Positions 33,848 through 41,507 of a stretch of 64,000 bases of DNA are shown piece by piece. Position 1 is the stretch's first letter; every line of letters begins with the position of its first letter. Where the stretch lies: contig JAEYBE010000003.1 in assembly GCA_023404495.1 (NCBI GenBank), positions 62,001 to 126,000 on the forward strand, read 5' to 3'. Below the pieces are notes generated by a model, which saw only the letters and a program-made list of their open reading frames with translations, did no database searches and was not told the DNA's origin. This stretch comes from Actinomycetes bacterium. Its GTDB lineage: Bacteria; Actinomycetota; Thermoleophilia; Solirubrobacterales; JACPNS01. The position numbers and the translations under genes are program-made.

Positions 33848-34648
33848 CTATCCAGCCTCGACAGCCTCAGCGGCCGCACGAATATCTGCGATTCCCGGAC
33901 GGGCCGCCTCGGCGAGCCAGAGGAAGGCTTCGCGGTTACCAGCCGGACCCGGCAGTCCAGACGAGCACGCACCCTGGACGCTGAATCCGAGGTCTCGTGC
34001 CGCGATCGCAGCCGCCTCGATCGCATCAATGCGGTCCTCCGGCGCGCGCACCACTCCGCCCTTGCCGATCTTTTCTTTGCCGACTTCGAACTGTGGCTTC
34101 ACGAGCACGACGCAATCGAATCGCTCGGCAGCGACGGCCAGCAGCGCCGGCAACACCTTTTCGAGCGCGATGAAAGAGAGGTCGCCGACGATCAGATCTG
34201 GCGCGTACTCAAGGTCTTCCGGCCGCAGCTCGCGCACGTTGGTTCGATCCATCACGGTCACGCGCGGATCGCCGCGCAATGAGAGGTGCAGCTCGCCGTA
34301 CGCAACGTCTACGGCGATCACAAGCTCAGCGCCGCGCTTGAGCAGGAGGTCGGTGAAACCGCCGGTACTTGCTCCCGCGTCGAGCGCCAGGCGGCCGGCG
34401 ATCTCGATGGAACCGAACGCCGCCAATGCGTTTTCGAGCTTGATTCCCCCACGACTGACGTAGCGCTTGCGCTCGGCGACGAGCAGCTCGGTCGCTTCGG
34501 GCACGGTCTGCCCGGGCTTCTCGACCCGGCGTCCGCCGTCTTTTAGCTGCACGTCGCCAGCAATGATTGCGGCGGCTGCCTTGGCGCGAGATTCGAAGAA
34601 ACCGCGCTCCACAAGCAGCACGTCAATCCGCTGTTTCCTTGCTGCCAT
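33848..34648 (-). CDS. tlyA: TlyA-family rRNA 2'-O-methyltransferase
   Basis: 266 residues. An S4 RNA-binding domain (QRIDVLLVERGFFESRAKAAAAI) is followed by an FtsJ-like methyltransferase with LDAGASTGGFTDLLL and VDVAYGELHLSLR. TlyA methylates C1409 of 16S and C1920 of 23S rRNA in mycobacteria, giving capreomycin sensitivity. A strong hairpin stands directly upstream of the ATG in place of a clear ribosome site. Confidence 0.92.
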   Translation of the reverse strand: MAARKQRIDVLLVERGFFESRAKAAAAIIAGDVQLKDGGRRVEKPGQTVPEATELLVAERKRYVSRGGIKLENALAAFGSIEIAGRLALDAGASTGGFTDLLLKRGAELVIAVDVAYGELHLSLRGDPRVTVMDRTNVRELRPEDLEYAPDLIVGDLSFIALEKVLPALLAVAAERFDCVVLVKPQFEVGKEKIGKGGVVRAPEDRIDAIEAAAIAARDLGFSVQGACSSGLPGPAGNREAFLWLAEAARPGIADIRAAAEAVEAG

Positions 34649-34972
34649 CGCTTAAAGAGAAAGACCCCGCGTTAGGCGAGGTCTGTCTCTGGGGAGGATA
34701 CTGCTGTGTCTCTGGACCTTGCTCAGATTTGGGGGAGTGAGCCGGCCCTGGAGAAGTCGTGTCCGGTCAAACTTGGAGGCGACTTCCGTATCTGGAGAGA
34801 AAGATACGGGCCGGTATGTGATGTGTGTGTGAGATTGCTCACACTTGCACAAAGTCGGTTCGCTGATGTTCTGGAGCTGGGGTTTTTTGGAGCCATGACC
34901 CTAAGACGACCGCACCGCAGGTCGAACATCAACACAAGAACCTGCGATACACCGGGCCATTACTCTGACATC
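34649..34972. other. Divergent intergenic region with three hairpins
   Basis: No gene is evident. The stretch holds: an inverted repeat at 34656-34690 (15-base arms, 13 matching, loop GTTAG) that on the minus strand ends in TCTCTTT just before the tlyA ATG; a perfect 8-bp stem CCGTATCT/AGATACGG at 34786-34809 with GGAGAGAA in its loop; and a perfect 7-bp stem GTGTGAG/CTCACAC at 34827-34844. These could belong to a tlyA leader with an attenuator, or to a small RNA. Confidence 0.45.
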
Positions 34973-35200
34973 GTGTCCCTGTTGAGCCGAATCACCTCTG
35001 ACCCAGTGGTAATGCATGGACGACCGACCATTCGTGGCCAACGGATTCGAGTGAGCGACGTGCTCGCGTTACTCGCATCAGGCGCGAGCGAGGCCGAGGT
35101 ACTCGCCGAATACCCCTATTTGGAGGCCGAGGACATTCGCGCATGCCTGGCGTACGCCGCCGCTTCCGCAGCCCACCAGGCGTCGGTGCCGCAGCATTGA
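34973..35200 (+). CDS. DUF433 (VapB45-like antitoxin) protein
   Basis: 75 residues from a GTG. The whole protein matches the DUF433 pattern: SRITSDPVVMHGRPTIRGQRI, then a winged-helix-like RVSDVLALLASGASEAEVLAEYPYLEAEDIRACLAYAA. DUF433 proteins are usually antitoxins or DNA-binding partners of DUF5615 PIN-like toxins encoded immediately downstream. Here no toxin follows; an RHS scrap begins 18 bases later. It looks like an orphan left when the RHS island arrived. Confidence 0.78.
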   Translation: MSLLSRITSDPVVMHGRPTIRGQRIRVSDVLALLASGASEAEVLAEYPYLEAEDIRACLAYAAASAAHQASVPQH

Positions 35201-35218
35201 TCTCCCCAAGGATACGTA

Positions 35219-35311
35219 TGGCACCGCGGTTGGGTTGTCGAAGGCGTCGTAGGTGAAGGTGGCCCCAGCCTGGTCGCCGCCGGCGGTCCGAGTGGTGCGA
35301 CTGCCGTTGGC
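35219..35311 (-). pseudogene. RHS/YD-repeat gene fragment
   Basis: The minus strand encodes ANGSRTTRTAGGDQAGATFTYDAFDNPT, which is a YD-repeat and matches the ANGNRTTQTAGGDQ segment of the larger RHS genes upstream. No start, core or toxin is attached. It is a decayed tail of a further RHS copy and marks the left limit of the RHS island. The rest of 35312-35461 shows nothing recognisable. Confidence 0.7.
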
Positions 35312-35461
35312 AGCTCAACGCTAGTTTCTTGGTACCACGATCTGGTTGCTCTCTGGACGATGGCTACTCAGGAGGCATGGACCCGAATCGCACGTCGGCG
35401 TTCTGATTATCCGGGCCACCCGGCGGTGCGGACTAGCTCCGGGGCTCGGATCGCGCCGAGC

Positions 35462-35812
35462 TCACGCCGACGTGTCCGGCCTCAAATCGAGCTCTTCAAT
35501 GAGCGCACGAAGTTTTCGGTTTCGCGACAGAGCCTCTCCGACCGATCTCCACCGACTCCGGGACAGGTCTGGACCAAATTGCTCCGCGGCGACTTCAGTC
35601 ACGATCGAAGTACACGAATCATCCGTCAGCAGCACACAGCGCAAAATACGGCGGGTAATCTCGGCAATCTCGGCGGAGTACTCCGCGCTCCCATACGGGT
35701 TGTCACCTTCGAGCAAACCTTCCGGGTCGTTGATTTCTACTTCGTGCGCCACGATCGCACGAACTGCCTCGAGATCATCGAGCTTTTCCCTCCGAGCGCC
35801 CCGTTCCGTCAA
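35462..35812 (-). CDS. Candidate immunity protein for the second RHS toxin
   Basis: About 116 residues. I choose the TTG at 35812, which overlaps the RHS stop as TTGA and has GGGGGAG just upstream; an ATG at 35839 would overlap the RHS gene by 31 bases. The protein is small, soluble, mostly helical and acidic in its middle (EVEINDPEGLLEGDN). Position immediately after an RHS toxin is the usual place of a cognate immunity gene. No family recognised. Confidence 0.6.
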   Translation of the reverse strand: MTERGARREKLDDLEAVRAIVAHEVEINDPEGLLEGDNPYGSAEYSAEIAEITRRILRCVLLTDDSCTSIVTEVAAEQFGPDLSRSRWRSVGEALSRNRKLRALIEELDLRPDTSA

Positions 35813-37041
35813 CGGACTCCCCCGCTTCCGGTCGGCCATGCGGTGACCACCTTCCCATCCGAGTTGAGAACGACCGTCGCATCTTCACCTTCAAAACGCC
35901 GTCGGCCACCAGACTGTGAGATTACCTTCCTTGGATTTCGAACGGCGTCTCGCAGCGCACGGTTGCTCGTGCCAGCCCGGCCGGGATATCCTATGACCGT
36001 GTTCAATCCGTGCTTGGTGAACCCGGTGAGTCCAGGCAATTCTGCGAGTTTTGCTTTGCCAAGTCCGGGGATTGGAACGAGTACCGCGGCCCAGCCGCCG
36101 GCCTGATACGTCCAAGCGCACTCGTCTACTACGTGACCAAGTCCGAGGTGGTCGCGCAGCCAGCTTGATCCGCCCAAAGTCAGGGCGTCACCAAAACCCA
36201 TGAACGCTTGGCTGATCGCATTAATCAGATCGGTTCCGGCCGGGTCGAGGAAGTTGACCGGATCCGCTAATACGTACCCATACAGGTTGGTATCCCCACC
36301 CGAGAACGAAATCGGATCCGAAGCCGTCCACCGCCCCATCCGAGCGTCATATTCCCGCGCCCCAAAGTGCGTAAGGCCCGTCGCCGAGTCATAGAGCCCG
36401 CCAGCAAACCCAAACGGCTGGAAGCCCTCATTCGTGTCGCGGATCACCGCGCCGAACGGGTCGTACTCGATCTCCTGGGCAACCGCGCCTGAAGAGGCAT
36501 CAACCACTAGTCGCACGCTCCCGAGCTGATCGGTCAGCAGGCGGTATGTGTTGCCGTTCTTGACCATGTAATCAGGCACGATCGACCTGGTGCCGTAGAC
36601 GTACCGCGCCTTGACTGTGTTGTCGCCTGCGAGCTCCACGACTGGGCCCTGGATGCCCTGGGCGTAGATGTAGCGGCTCTGTAGCTGGCCGTTTACCTCA
36701 CGCGTTGCCCTGTTTGCGTCTGAGTCGAGCTTGTAGGTGATCTGGTCGCCGTCCTCTGTTGCCGCCCCGGTCAAGTTGCCGAAAGTGTCGTAGGAGAAGG
36801 TGGCCGTCTGGTTTGTGGTCGTGTTCTCGCGAGCTGTCATCTCGCCGTTCTTGTTGTATGAGAACTCGTAGTCGCCCTGGGTTCTTATGCGGTCGCGGCT
36901 GTCGAAGGTTGCTGTTATCTGGTCGCCGCCGGCTGTTTGGGATGCTCGGTTGCCGTTTTCGTCGTAGGCGTAGGTGGCGTAGGGCTGGTTGTCTTTGTAG
37001 GCGGCTTGGAGGCGGCCTCGATCGTCGTATTCCTTTGGCAC
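35809..37041 (-). CDS. Orphan RHS tip cassette with BECR/RNase-like C-terminal toxin
   Basis: 410 residues from a GTG. It lacks the N-terminal RHS shell and begins inside a YD repeat (EYDDRGRLQAAYKDNQPY). Residues ~1-265 are YD repeats ending in the RHS core signature (GRWTASDPISFSGGDTNLYGYV, then DPAG). After that comes a pre-toxin segment (AFMGFGDALTLGGSSWLRD) and a variable toxin whose end reads FTKHGLNTVIG...RALRDAVRNPRKV...ATVVLNSDGKVVTAWP. That layout resembles small ribonuclease toxins of the BECR type, which is inference. The promoter and secretion parts are absent, as in displaced RHS/CDI tips. Confidence 0.7.
   Translation of the reverse strand: MPKEYDDRGRLQAAYKDNQPYATYAYDENGNRASQTAGGDQITATFDSRDRIRTQGDYEFSYNKNGEMTARENTTTNQTATFSYDTFGNLTGAATEDGDQITYKLDSDANRATREVNGQLQSRYIYAQGIQGPVVELAGDNTVKARYVYGTRSIVPDYMVKNGNTYRLLTDQLGSVRLVVDASSGAVAQEIEYDPFGAVIRDTNEGFQPFGFAGGLYDSATGLTHFGAREYDARMGRWTASDPISFSGGDTNLYGYVLADPVNFLDPAGTDLINAISQAFMGFGDALTLGGSSWLRDHLGLGHVVDECAWTYQAGGWAAVLVPIPGLGKAKLAELPGLTGFTKHGLNTVIGYPGRAGTSNRALRDAVRNPRKVISQSGGRRRFEGEDATVVLNSDGKVVTAWPTGSGGVR
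36245..37031 (-). repeat. RHS direct repeat, copy 2
   Basis: About 790 bp of YD-repeat coding DNA, nearly identical to 37838-38624 at a constant offset of 1593 bp. It ends at the DPxG toxin junction, where the two cassettes diverge. Confidence 0.85.
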
Positions 37042-37050
37042 TCCGTGCTG

Positions 37051-37416
37051 TCAGGACGGCTCGATTATCGACGCATTTTCGCTGCGCGATGCCTCCGAGC
37101 GTTCAGCTTCCGCTAGGACTGCTTTCGCCCATCTCAATTCACGAGCCTTTCTCTCGTGCTTGCCAAAATCGAAATCGAGGACCACAAACCCGGCAATCCA
37201 TACGAGGATGACGACCGCAGGGTGGATTGTCACGAGAAGTATGGAGATCAGGAAGAAGCAAACAACGGCACCAACGTGGGCGATTTTCCGAATCAAGATT
37301 GCACGTCGACTCATCTCGGGCACTGCGTCCACGATGGCTCGAGCACGCTTCACGCGTCGAGAGTCGCGCTCGCTCGAAGGGCGAGGCGTCGAACTTTTCT
37401 CATTCGCATTGCCCAT
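37051..37416 (-). CDS. Candidate membrane immunity protein for the first RHS toxin
   Basis: 121 residues; the ATG follows the RHS stop TAG with no gap. A hydrophilic basic head is followed by two close membrane helices (HVGAVVCFFLISILLVTI and AVVILVWIAGFVVLDF) and a charged tail. A membrane-spanning immunity protein is usually paired with a toxin that acts at the inner membrane. No family recognised. Confidence 0.6.
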   Translation of the reverse strand: MGNANEKSSTPRPSSERDSRRVKRARAIVDAVPEMSRRAILIRKIAHVGAVVCFFLISILLVTIHPAVVILVWIAGFVVLDFDFGKHERKARELRWAKAVLAEAERSEASRSENASIIEPS

Positions 37417-38949
37417 CTAGTCGCACGGACCGTAGTTTGATCGCAGCACCGAACCAATCGCCGTACCAGCGAGCCACGCCCCGGTGGCTAGACCCGTCCC
37501 CTTCAAGGCTTGACCCAACACGCGCGGGAAGACCTGGACGCTTTGGCTGTTAAGAATCCAAATCTTCGGCGACGGGATGTAGTTGAGCATCATGAGTCGA
37601 CTCGTGACCGCCCCAGCGCTCCCCGACGGAGCTACAAGGCCCGGCGCGGAACTATTTGTTTTGATGAAGTTGTCCATTGCACTACTTCCGCGGCAGCTGC
37701 AGTCGGAATTCCAGAATGAGGCCGCATCGGCAATGGTCCAAGCCGTCTCGCCAAGTGCGTGGCTAATTGCGTTCCAAGTCTGGCCGGGATGATGCATGTC
37801 ATACCAAGCATCCGCGACCCCGTAAAGCCCACTTGGATCAATCAGATTCACAGGATCCGCAACCACATACCCATACAAATTCGAATCCCCACCCGCAAAC
37901 GAAATCGGATCAGCCGCCGTCCACCGCCCCATCCGAGCGTCATACTCCCGCGCCCCAAAGTGCGTAAGGCCCGTCGCAGAGTCATAGAGCCCGCCGGCAA
38001 ACCCAAACGGCTGGAAGCCTTGATTGGTGTCGCGGATCACCACGCCGAACGGGTCGTACTCGATCTCCTGGGCAATATCCCCTGAAGAAGCATCAACCAC
38101 CAGTCGCACGCTCCCGAGCTGATCGGTCAGCAGGCGGTATGTGTTGCCGTTCTTGACCATGTAGTCAGGCACGATCGACCTGGTGCCGTAGACGTAGCGC
38201 GCCTTGACTGTGTTGTCGCCTGCGAGCTCCGCGATTGGGCCCTGGATGCCCCGGGCGTAGATGTAGCGGCTCTGTAGCTGGCCGTTTACCTCACGCGTTG
38301 CCCTGTTTGCGTCTGAGTCGAGCTTGTAGGTGATCTGGTCGCCGTCTTCTGTTGCCGCCCCGGTCAAGTTGCCGAAAGTGTCGTAGGAGAAGGTGGCCGT
38401 CTGGTTTGTGGCCGTGTTCTCGCGAGCTGTCATCTCGCCGTTTTTGTTGTATGAGAACTCGTAGTCGCCCTGGGCTCTCATGCGGTCGCGGTTGTCGAAG
38501 GTGGCCGTGGTCTGATCACCGCCGGCGGTCTGGGTGGTGCGGTTGCCGTTGGCGTCGTAGGCGTAGGTGGCGTAGGGCTGGTTGTCTTTGTAGGCGGCTT
38601 GGAGGCGGCCGCGATCGTCGTACTCGTAGGTCCAGGTCGTCTGCCCCGAGGGAGTGGTCTCTGTCCGCCCGGTGATGCGGCCTGCCGCGTCACGCTGATA
38701 GACGAGAGTGAACTCTCCGCCACCGGGGAGATCCGCGCTTTCTTCGGCTGGTTCTCCGTAGGCGTTATAGGCATTTGAGGTGTTCAAGTCCTGCAGCGAG
38801 GTTCCTGAGATCAGGCCTGTGCTTCCCCCGCCACCCGGTCCAGCCAAAGTGTCGGTTGGTTTAGTTGCCCCAGCTGGTCGAAAGATCGACTCAGGGCAGG
38901 TTGGCCTGAAATCCGTAGGTCCAGCTAGAGCGTCGTAAGTGCCCATCAC
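37417..38949 (-). CDS. RHS tip protein, 5'-truncated by an IS3 element
   Basis: 510 residues in the open frame, whose ATG lies within the end of the insertion sequence, so the true N-terminus is lost. YD repeats fill residues ~60-370 and end with GRWTAADPISFAGGDSNLYGYV and DPSG. The toxin part (~135 residues) is new sequence with a CSCRGS motif and a glycine-spaced hydrophobic run (GTGLATGAWLAGTAIGSVL). With a two-helix immunity protein next door, a membrane-acting toxin is my inference. No RHS sequence is found on the far side of the IS, implying a deletion there. Confidence 0.75.
   Translation of the reverse strand: MMGTYDALAGPTDFRPTCPESIFRPAGATKPTDTLAGPGGGGSTGLISGTSLQDLNTSNAYNAYGEPAEESADLPGGGEFTLVYQRDAAGRITGRTETTPSGQTTWTYEYDDRGRLQAAYKDNQPYATYAYDANGNRTTQTAGGDQTTATFDNRDRMRAQGDYEFSYNKNGEMTARENTATNQTATFSYDTFGNLTGAATEDGDQITYKLDSDANRATREVNGQLQSRYIYARGIQGPIAELAGDNTVKARYVYGTRSIVPDYMVKNGNTYRLLTDQLGSVRLVVDASSGDIAQEIEYDPFGVVIRDTNQGFQPFGFAGGLYDSATGLTHFGAREYDARMGRWTAADPISFAGGDSNLYGYVVADPVNLIDPSGLYGVADAWYDMHHPGQTWNAISHALGETAWTIADAASFWNSDCSCRGSSAMDNFIKTNSSAPGLVAPSGSAGAVTSRLMMLNYIPSPKIWILNSQSVQVFPRVLGQALKGTGLATGAWLAGTAIGSVLRSNYGPCD
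37838..38624 (-). repeat. RHS direct repeat, copy 1
   Basis: Partner of 36245-37031, same orientation. Recombination between the copies would delete the first toxin and immunity pair and put the second toxin behind the first cassette's upstream sequence. Confidence 0.85.
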
Positions 38950-39797
38950 TTGCCCACCACTCTAATGCCGCGAAAGAACTCCTCAGGAGTTTTCATTCCG
39001 AGCCCTCGGTGCGGCCTTTTCGTGTTGTAGAGATCGACCCATTCGAGCAGCACTGCCCTGGCCTCAAGGATGTTGTCGAAGTACTCGCCGTTTAGGACCT
39101 CGTCGCGCATCGTGCCGTTGAAGCGCTCGACGAACGGGTTCTGCTGCGGCGTGCCCTTCTCGATGAAAGCCTGATCGACCCCGAGCGCTCCGAGCCAGTC
39201 CGCGAGCTTCTCCGCGATGAACTCGCGGCCGTTGTCCGAGCGCAGGACGTTCGGCCGGCCGTGGGCCTTGAATGCTTCGGCCAGAGCATCCATCACGCCC
39301 TTGGTGCCGATGTGGCTCTCGACCTTGATCCCGACCGATCTGCGCGTGAACTCGTCGACGATGTTGAGGATCCTGACCTGGCCGCCTCGAGACGTTCTGG
39401 TTGCGACGAAGTCGTAGCTCCAGATGTCGTTGGGTTTGGTGGCCCGCAGGTTCCAGGCCGACGACTCTGAGCCACCTTGAGCCCGCTTTCCGCTTGCCTT
39501 CCGGTGCTTTGGAACCCTGTGTCCTTCGGCCCTCCACAGCCTCTCAATGCGCTTGTGATTGACCTTGAATCCCTCGGCCTTCAGGAGGGCGCAAATCCGA
39601 GGCGAGCCGTAGCGCGGATGCTCGGCGGCGAGCTCGTTCATGCGACGGACAAGTGTCAGCTCGAACTCTGGTGGCTCTGGCTTGTAGCGCTGGACCGAGC
39701 GGTGCTGGCCAACTACGCGGCAGGCCCGGCGCTCGGAGACTCGGTGGCGCTTTCGCAAATATGCGACCGCGTCACGCTTCCGGGCCGGGCTCACCAT
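38946..39797 (-). CDS. IS3-family transposase OrfB (integrase core)
   Basis: 283 residues. A HTH_21-like segment (ELTLVRRMNELAAEHPRYGSP) is followed by an rve/DDE domain with Asp in IWSYDFVAT, Asp in LRSDNGREF and Glu in NPFVERFNG, and the RPHRGLGMKTPEEF tail. The catalytic triad is intact. It is probably made as an OrfAB fusion by -1 frameshifting at GGGAAAA (39803-39797, minus strand); it also has its own ATG. Confidence 0.92.
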   Translation of the reverse strand: MVSPARKRDAVAYLRKRHRVSERRACRVVGQHRSVQRYKPEPPEFELTLVRRMNELAAEHPRYGSPRICALLKAEGFKVNHKRIERLWRAEGHRVPKHRKASGKRAQGGSESSAWNLRATKPNDIWSYDFVATRTSRGGQVRILNIVDEFTRRSVGIKVESHIGTKGVMDALAEAFKAHGRPNVLRSDNGREFIAEKLADWLGALGVDQAFIEKGTPQQNPFVERFNGTMRDEVLNGEYFDNILEARAVLLEWVDLYNTKRPHRGLGMKTPEEFFRGIRVVGK

Positions 39798-40069
39798 TTT
39801 CCCTTGTTCAGGTCCTTGAGCATCGCGATGTCGAGCGCCTGGTCGGCGACGATGCCTTTGAGGCGGGCGTTTTCGGTCTCAAGCGCCCGCAGCCTGTGGG
39901 CCTCGTCTTCCTTGAGCGCCCCGTATTTCATGCGCCAGCGGAAGAAGGTCTGATCGGAGATCTGCAGCTTCTTGCAGACCTGGGCAATCGTGAATCCTTG
40001 GTTTTGAAGCTTCTCGGCTTCTCTCAGCTTGACGACGATCTGCTCAGCGGTGTATCGCTTCTTTGCCAT
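39791..40069 (-). CDS. IS3-family transposase OrfA
   Basis: 92 residues: helix-turn-helix (YTAEQIVVKLREAEKLQNQG, then TIAQVCKKLQISDQTFFRW) and leucine-zipper-like coil (LRALETENARLKGIVADQAL). It binds the IS ends. It ends LNKGKW and overlaps orfB by 7 bases in the -1 frame, with a canonical X-XXY-YYZ slippery heptamer in register at the overlap. Confidence 0.92.
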   Translation of the reverse strand: MAKKRYTAEQIVVKLREAEKLQNQGFTIAQVCKKLQISDQTFFRWRMKYGALKEDEAHRLRALETENARLKGIVADQALDIAMLKDLNKGKW

Positions 40070-40337
40070 GCGTTTGCTCCATTCGTTGTCTCATATTGAC
40101 GAGGTACGACGGTCAAGATGGACCGGATGGAGGGGGAAACGACATGCCCAAAAATGGGCTCGGGATCGGACAACTTTTTGTGACCGCACGAGTGTCCGGT
40201 CTGAGTCTCGCTCTGAGGTAGTCCCGCCGTATCCGAAGCGAGGCGGGAGGCACTCCGGCCCCCTCTTCCGTCGCCAAGTGCTCCGCGGCCGCGCGCAACA
40301 GCCGCCAAACCCACCAACCACCAATAGGATCGCAACC

Positions 40338-41504
40338 ATGACTGCGCGCGAGTTCGACATCATCCTTTTCGGCGCCACCGGCTTTGCCGGCCGCCTGACC
40401 GCCGAGTACCTGGCAAAGAACGCCCCGTCCCAGCTGCGCTGGGCGCTTGCCGGCCGAAACACCGAGAAGCTCGCTGGGGTCCGCGATGACCTGGCGAAGA
40501 TCAACCCGGCACTGGCCGACATGCCGCTTGTGGAGGCAGACTCGAACGACGAATCCTCGCTTAACGAGATGGCGCGACGCACGCGGCTGCTGATCACGAC
40601 GGTCGGCCCCTACGCCCTCTATGGCGAGCCGCTCGTGAAGGCCTGCGCCGAGAACGGCACGCACTACACCGATCTCACCGGCGAGCCCGGTTTCGTTGAC
40701 GAGATGTACGTCAAGTACCACCCGGTCGCGCTCAAGACCGGGGCGAAGATCGTCCACGCCTGCGGATTCGATTCGATCCCGCACGACCTTGGCGCGTACT
40801 TCACAGTGCTCGAGCTTCCCGAGGGCGAACCGATCAGTGTCGAGAGCCGCGTCCGTGCATCGGGCATGATTTCCGGCGGCACCTTCTACTCAGCGCTCAA
40901 CGGTTTTGGCAGCGCCAAAAAGACGATCGACGCGATGCGCGAGCGCCGCAAGCTCGAACGTGCGCCCGAGGGTCGAACAATCAAGCCGATCAACAAGCCG
41001 CCGCACCGCGACAAGCGCATGGGCATGTGGGTGGCGCCCCTTCCCACGATCGACCTCTTCGTCGTGCTCCGCTCAGCAATGTCGAACGATCGCTACGGGC
41101 CGGACTTCCGATACGGCCACAACTACGCCGCCAAGAGATTGCTCACGGTGATCTTCGGATCGCTCTTCGTCGGGACGGTCTTCCTGCTCGCCCAGATTCC
41201 GCCGCTACGCAAGCTGATGATGAAGTTGATCCCGCCCGGCACGGGCCCAAGTGCTGAAAGGCGCGCCAAGAGCTGGTTCCGCGTCGAGTTCCTCGGCAAG
41301 GCCGGCGGCAAGTCGGTCCGCACCGCCGTCTCCGGCGGCGACGCAGGCTACGACGAGACCGCGAAGATGCTCGCCGAGACGTCGATGGCGCTCGTGCTCG
41401 ATGACGTGCCTGAGCGCTCGGGTCAGTTGACGCCGGTCACCGCTGCCGGCGACGCACTACTTGCGCGCCTGCCCGCGGCGGGCATCAAGATCGAAGTCGT
41501 CTAG
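40338..41504 (+). CDS. Saccharopine dehydrogenase-like / trans-acting enoyl reductase family protein
   Basis: 388 residues. The N-terminal Rossmann motif is FDIILFGATGFAGRLTAEYL. Then come GPYALYGEPLVKACAENGTHYTDLTGE and HACGFDSIPHDLGA, all typical of the saccharopine-dehydrogenase-like group that includes the mycobacterial trans enoyl reductase Rv2953. One membrane segment near residue 275 (LLTVIFGSLFVGTVFLLAQI) suggests membrane association. Likely a reductase in lipid metabolism; lysine biosynthesis is unlikely. Preceded by 222 bases without a gene. Confidence 0.8.
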   Translation: MTAREFDIILFGATGFAGRLTAEYLAKNAPSQLRWALAGRNTEKLAGVRDDLAKINPALADMPLVEADSNDESSLNEMARRTRLLITTVGPYALYGEPLVKACAENGTHYTDLTGEPGFVDEMYVKYHPVALKTGAKIVHACGFDSIPHDLGAYFTVLELPEGEPISVESRVRASGMISGGTFYSALNGFGSAKKTIDAMRERRKLERAPEGRTIKPINKPPHRDKRMGMWVAPLPTIDLFVVLRSAMSNDRYGPDFRYGHNYAAKRLLTVIFGSLFVGTVFLLAQIPPLRKLMMKLIPPGTGPSAERRAKSWFRVEFLGKAGGKSVRTAVSGGDAGYDETAKMLAETSMALVLDDVPERSGQLTPVTAAGDALLARLPAAGIKIEVV

Positions 41505-41507
41505 GCG

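Larger units (their letters stand above)
38927..40115 (-). mobile_element. IS3-family insertion sequence (IS407-like)
   Basis: About 1.19 kb with the two overlapping frames of IS3 elements. Candidate ends share CGTCGTA: AGAGCGTCGTA reading inward at the left and TGACCGTCGTA at the right (9 of 11 match). I see no clear target duplication, and the RHS reading does not resume on the right, so the element probably caused or took part in a deletion. Boundaries are good to about 10 bases. Confidence 0.75.

Noticed and set aside
37417..38949. Complete RHS gene
   Set aside because: The open frame begins within the IS end and has no N-terminal RHS shell or signal; it is a truncated gene.
40116..40337. 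Hidden gene between the IS and the saccharopine-dehydrogenase-like gene
   Set aside because: No frame has coding character; a short GCCCA/TGGGC stem near 40145 and a T-run are the only structures seen.
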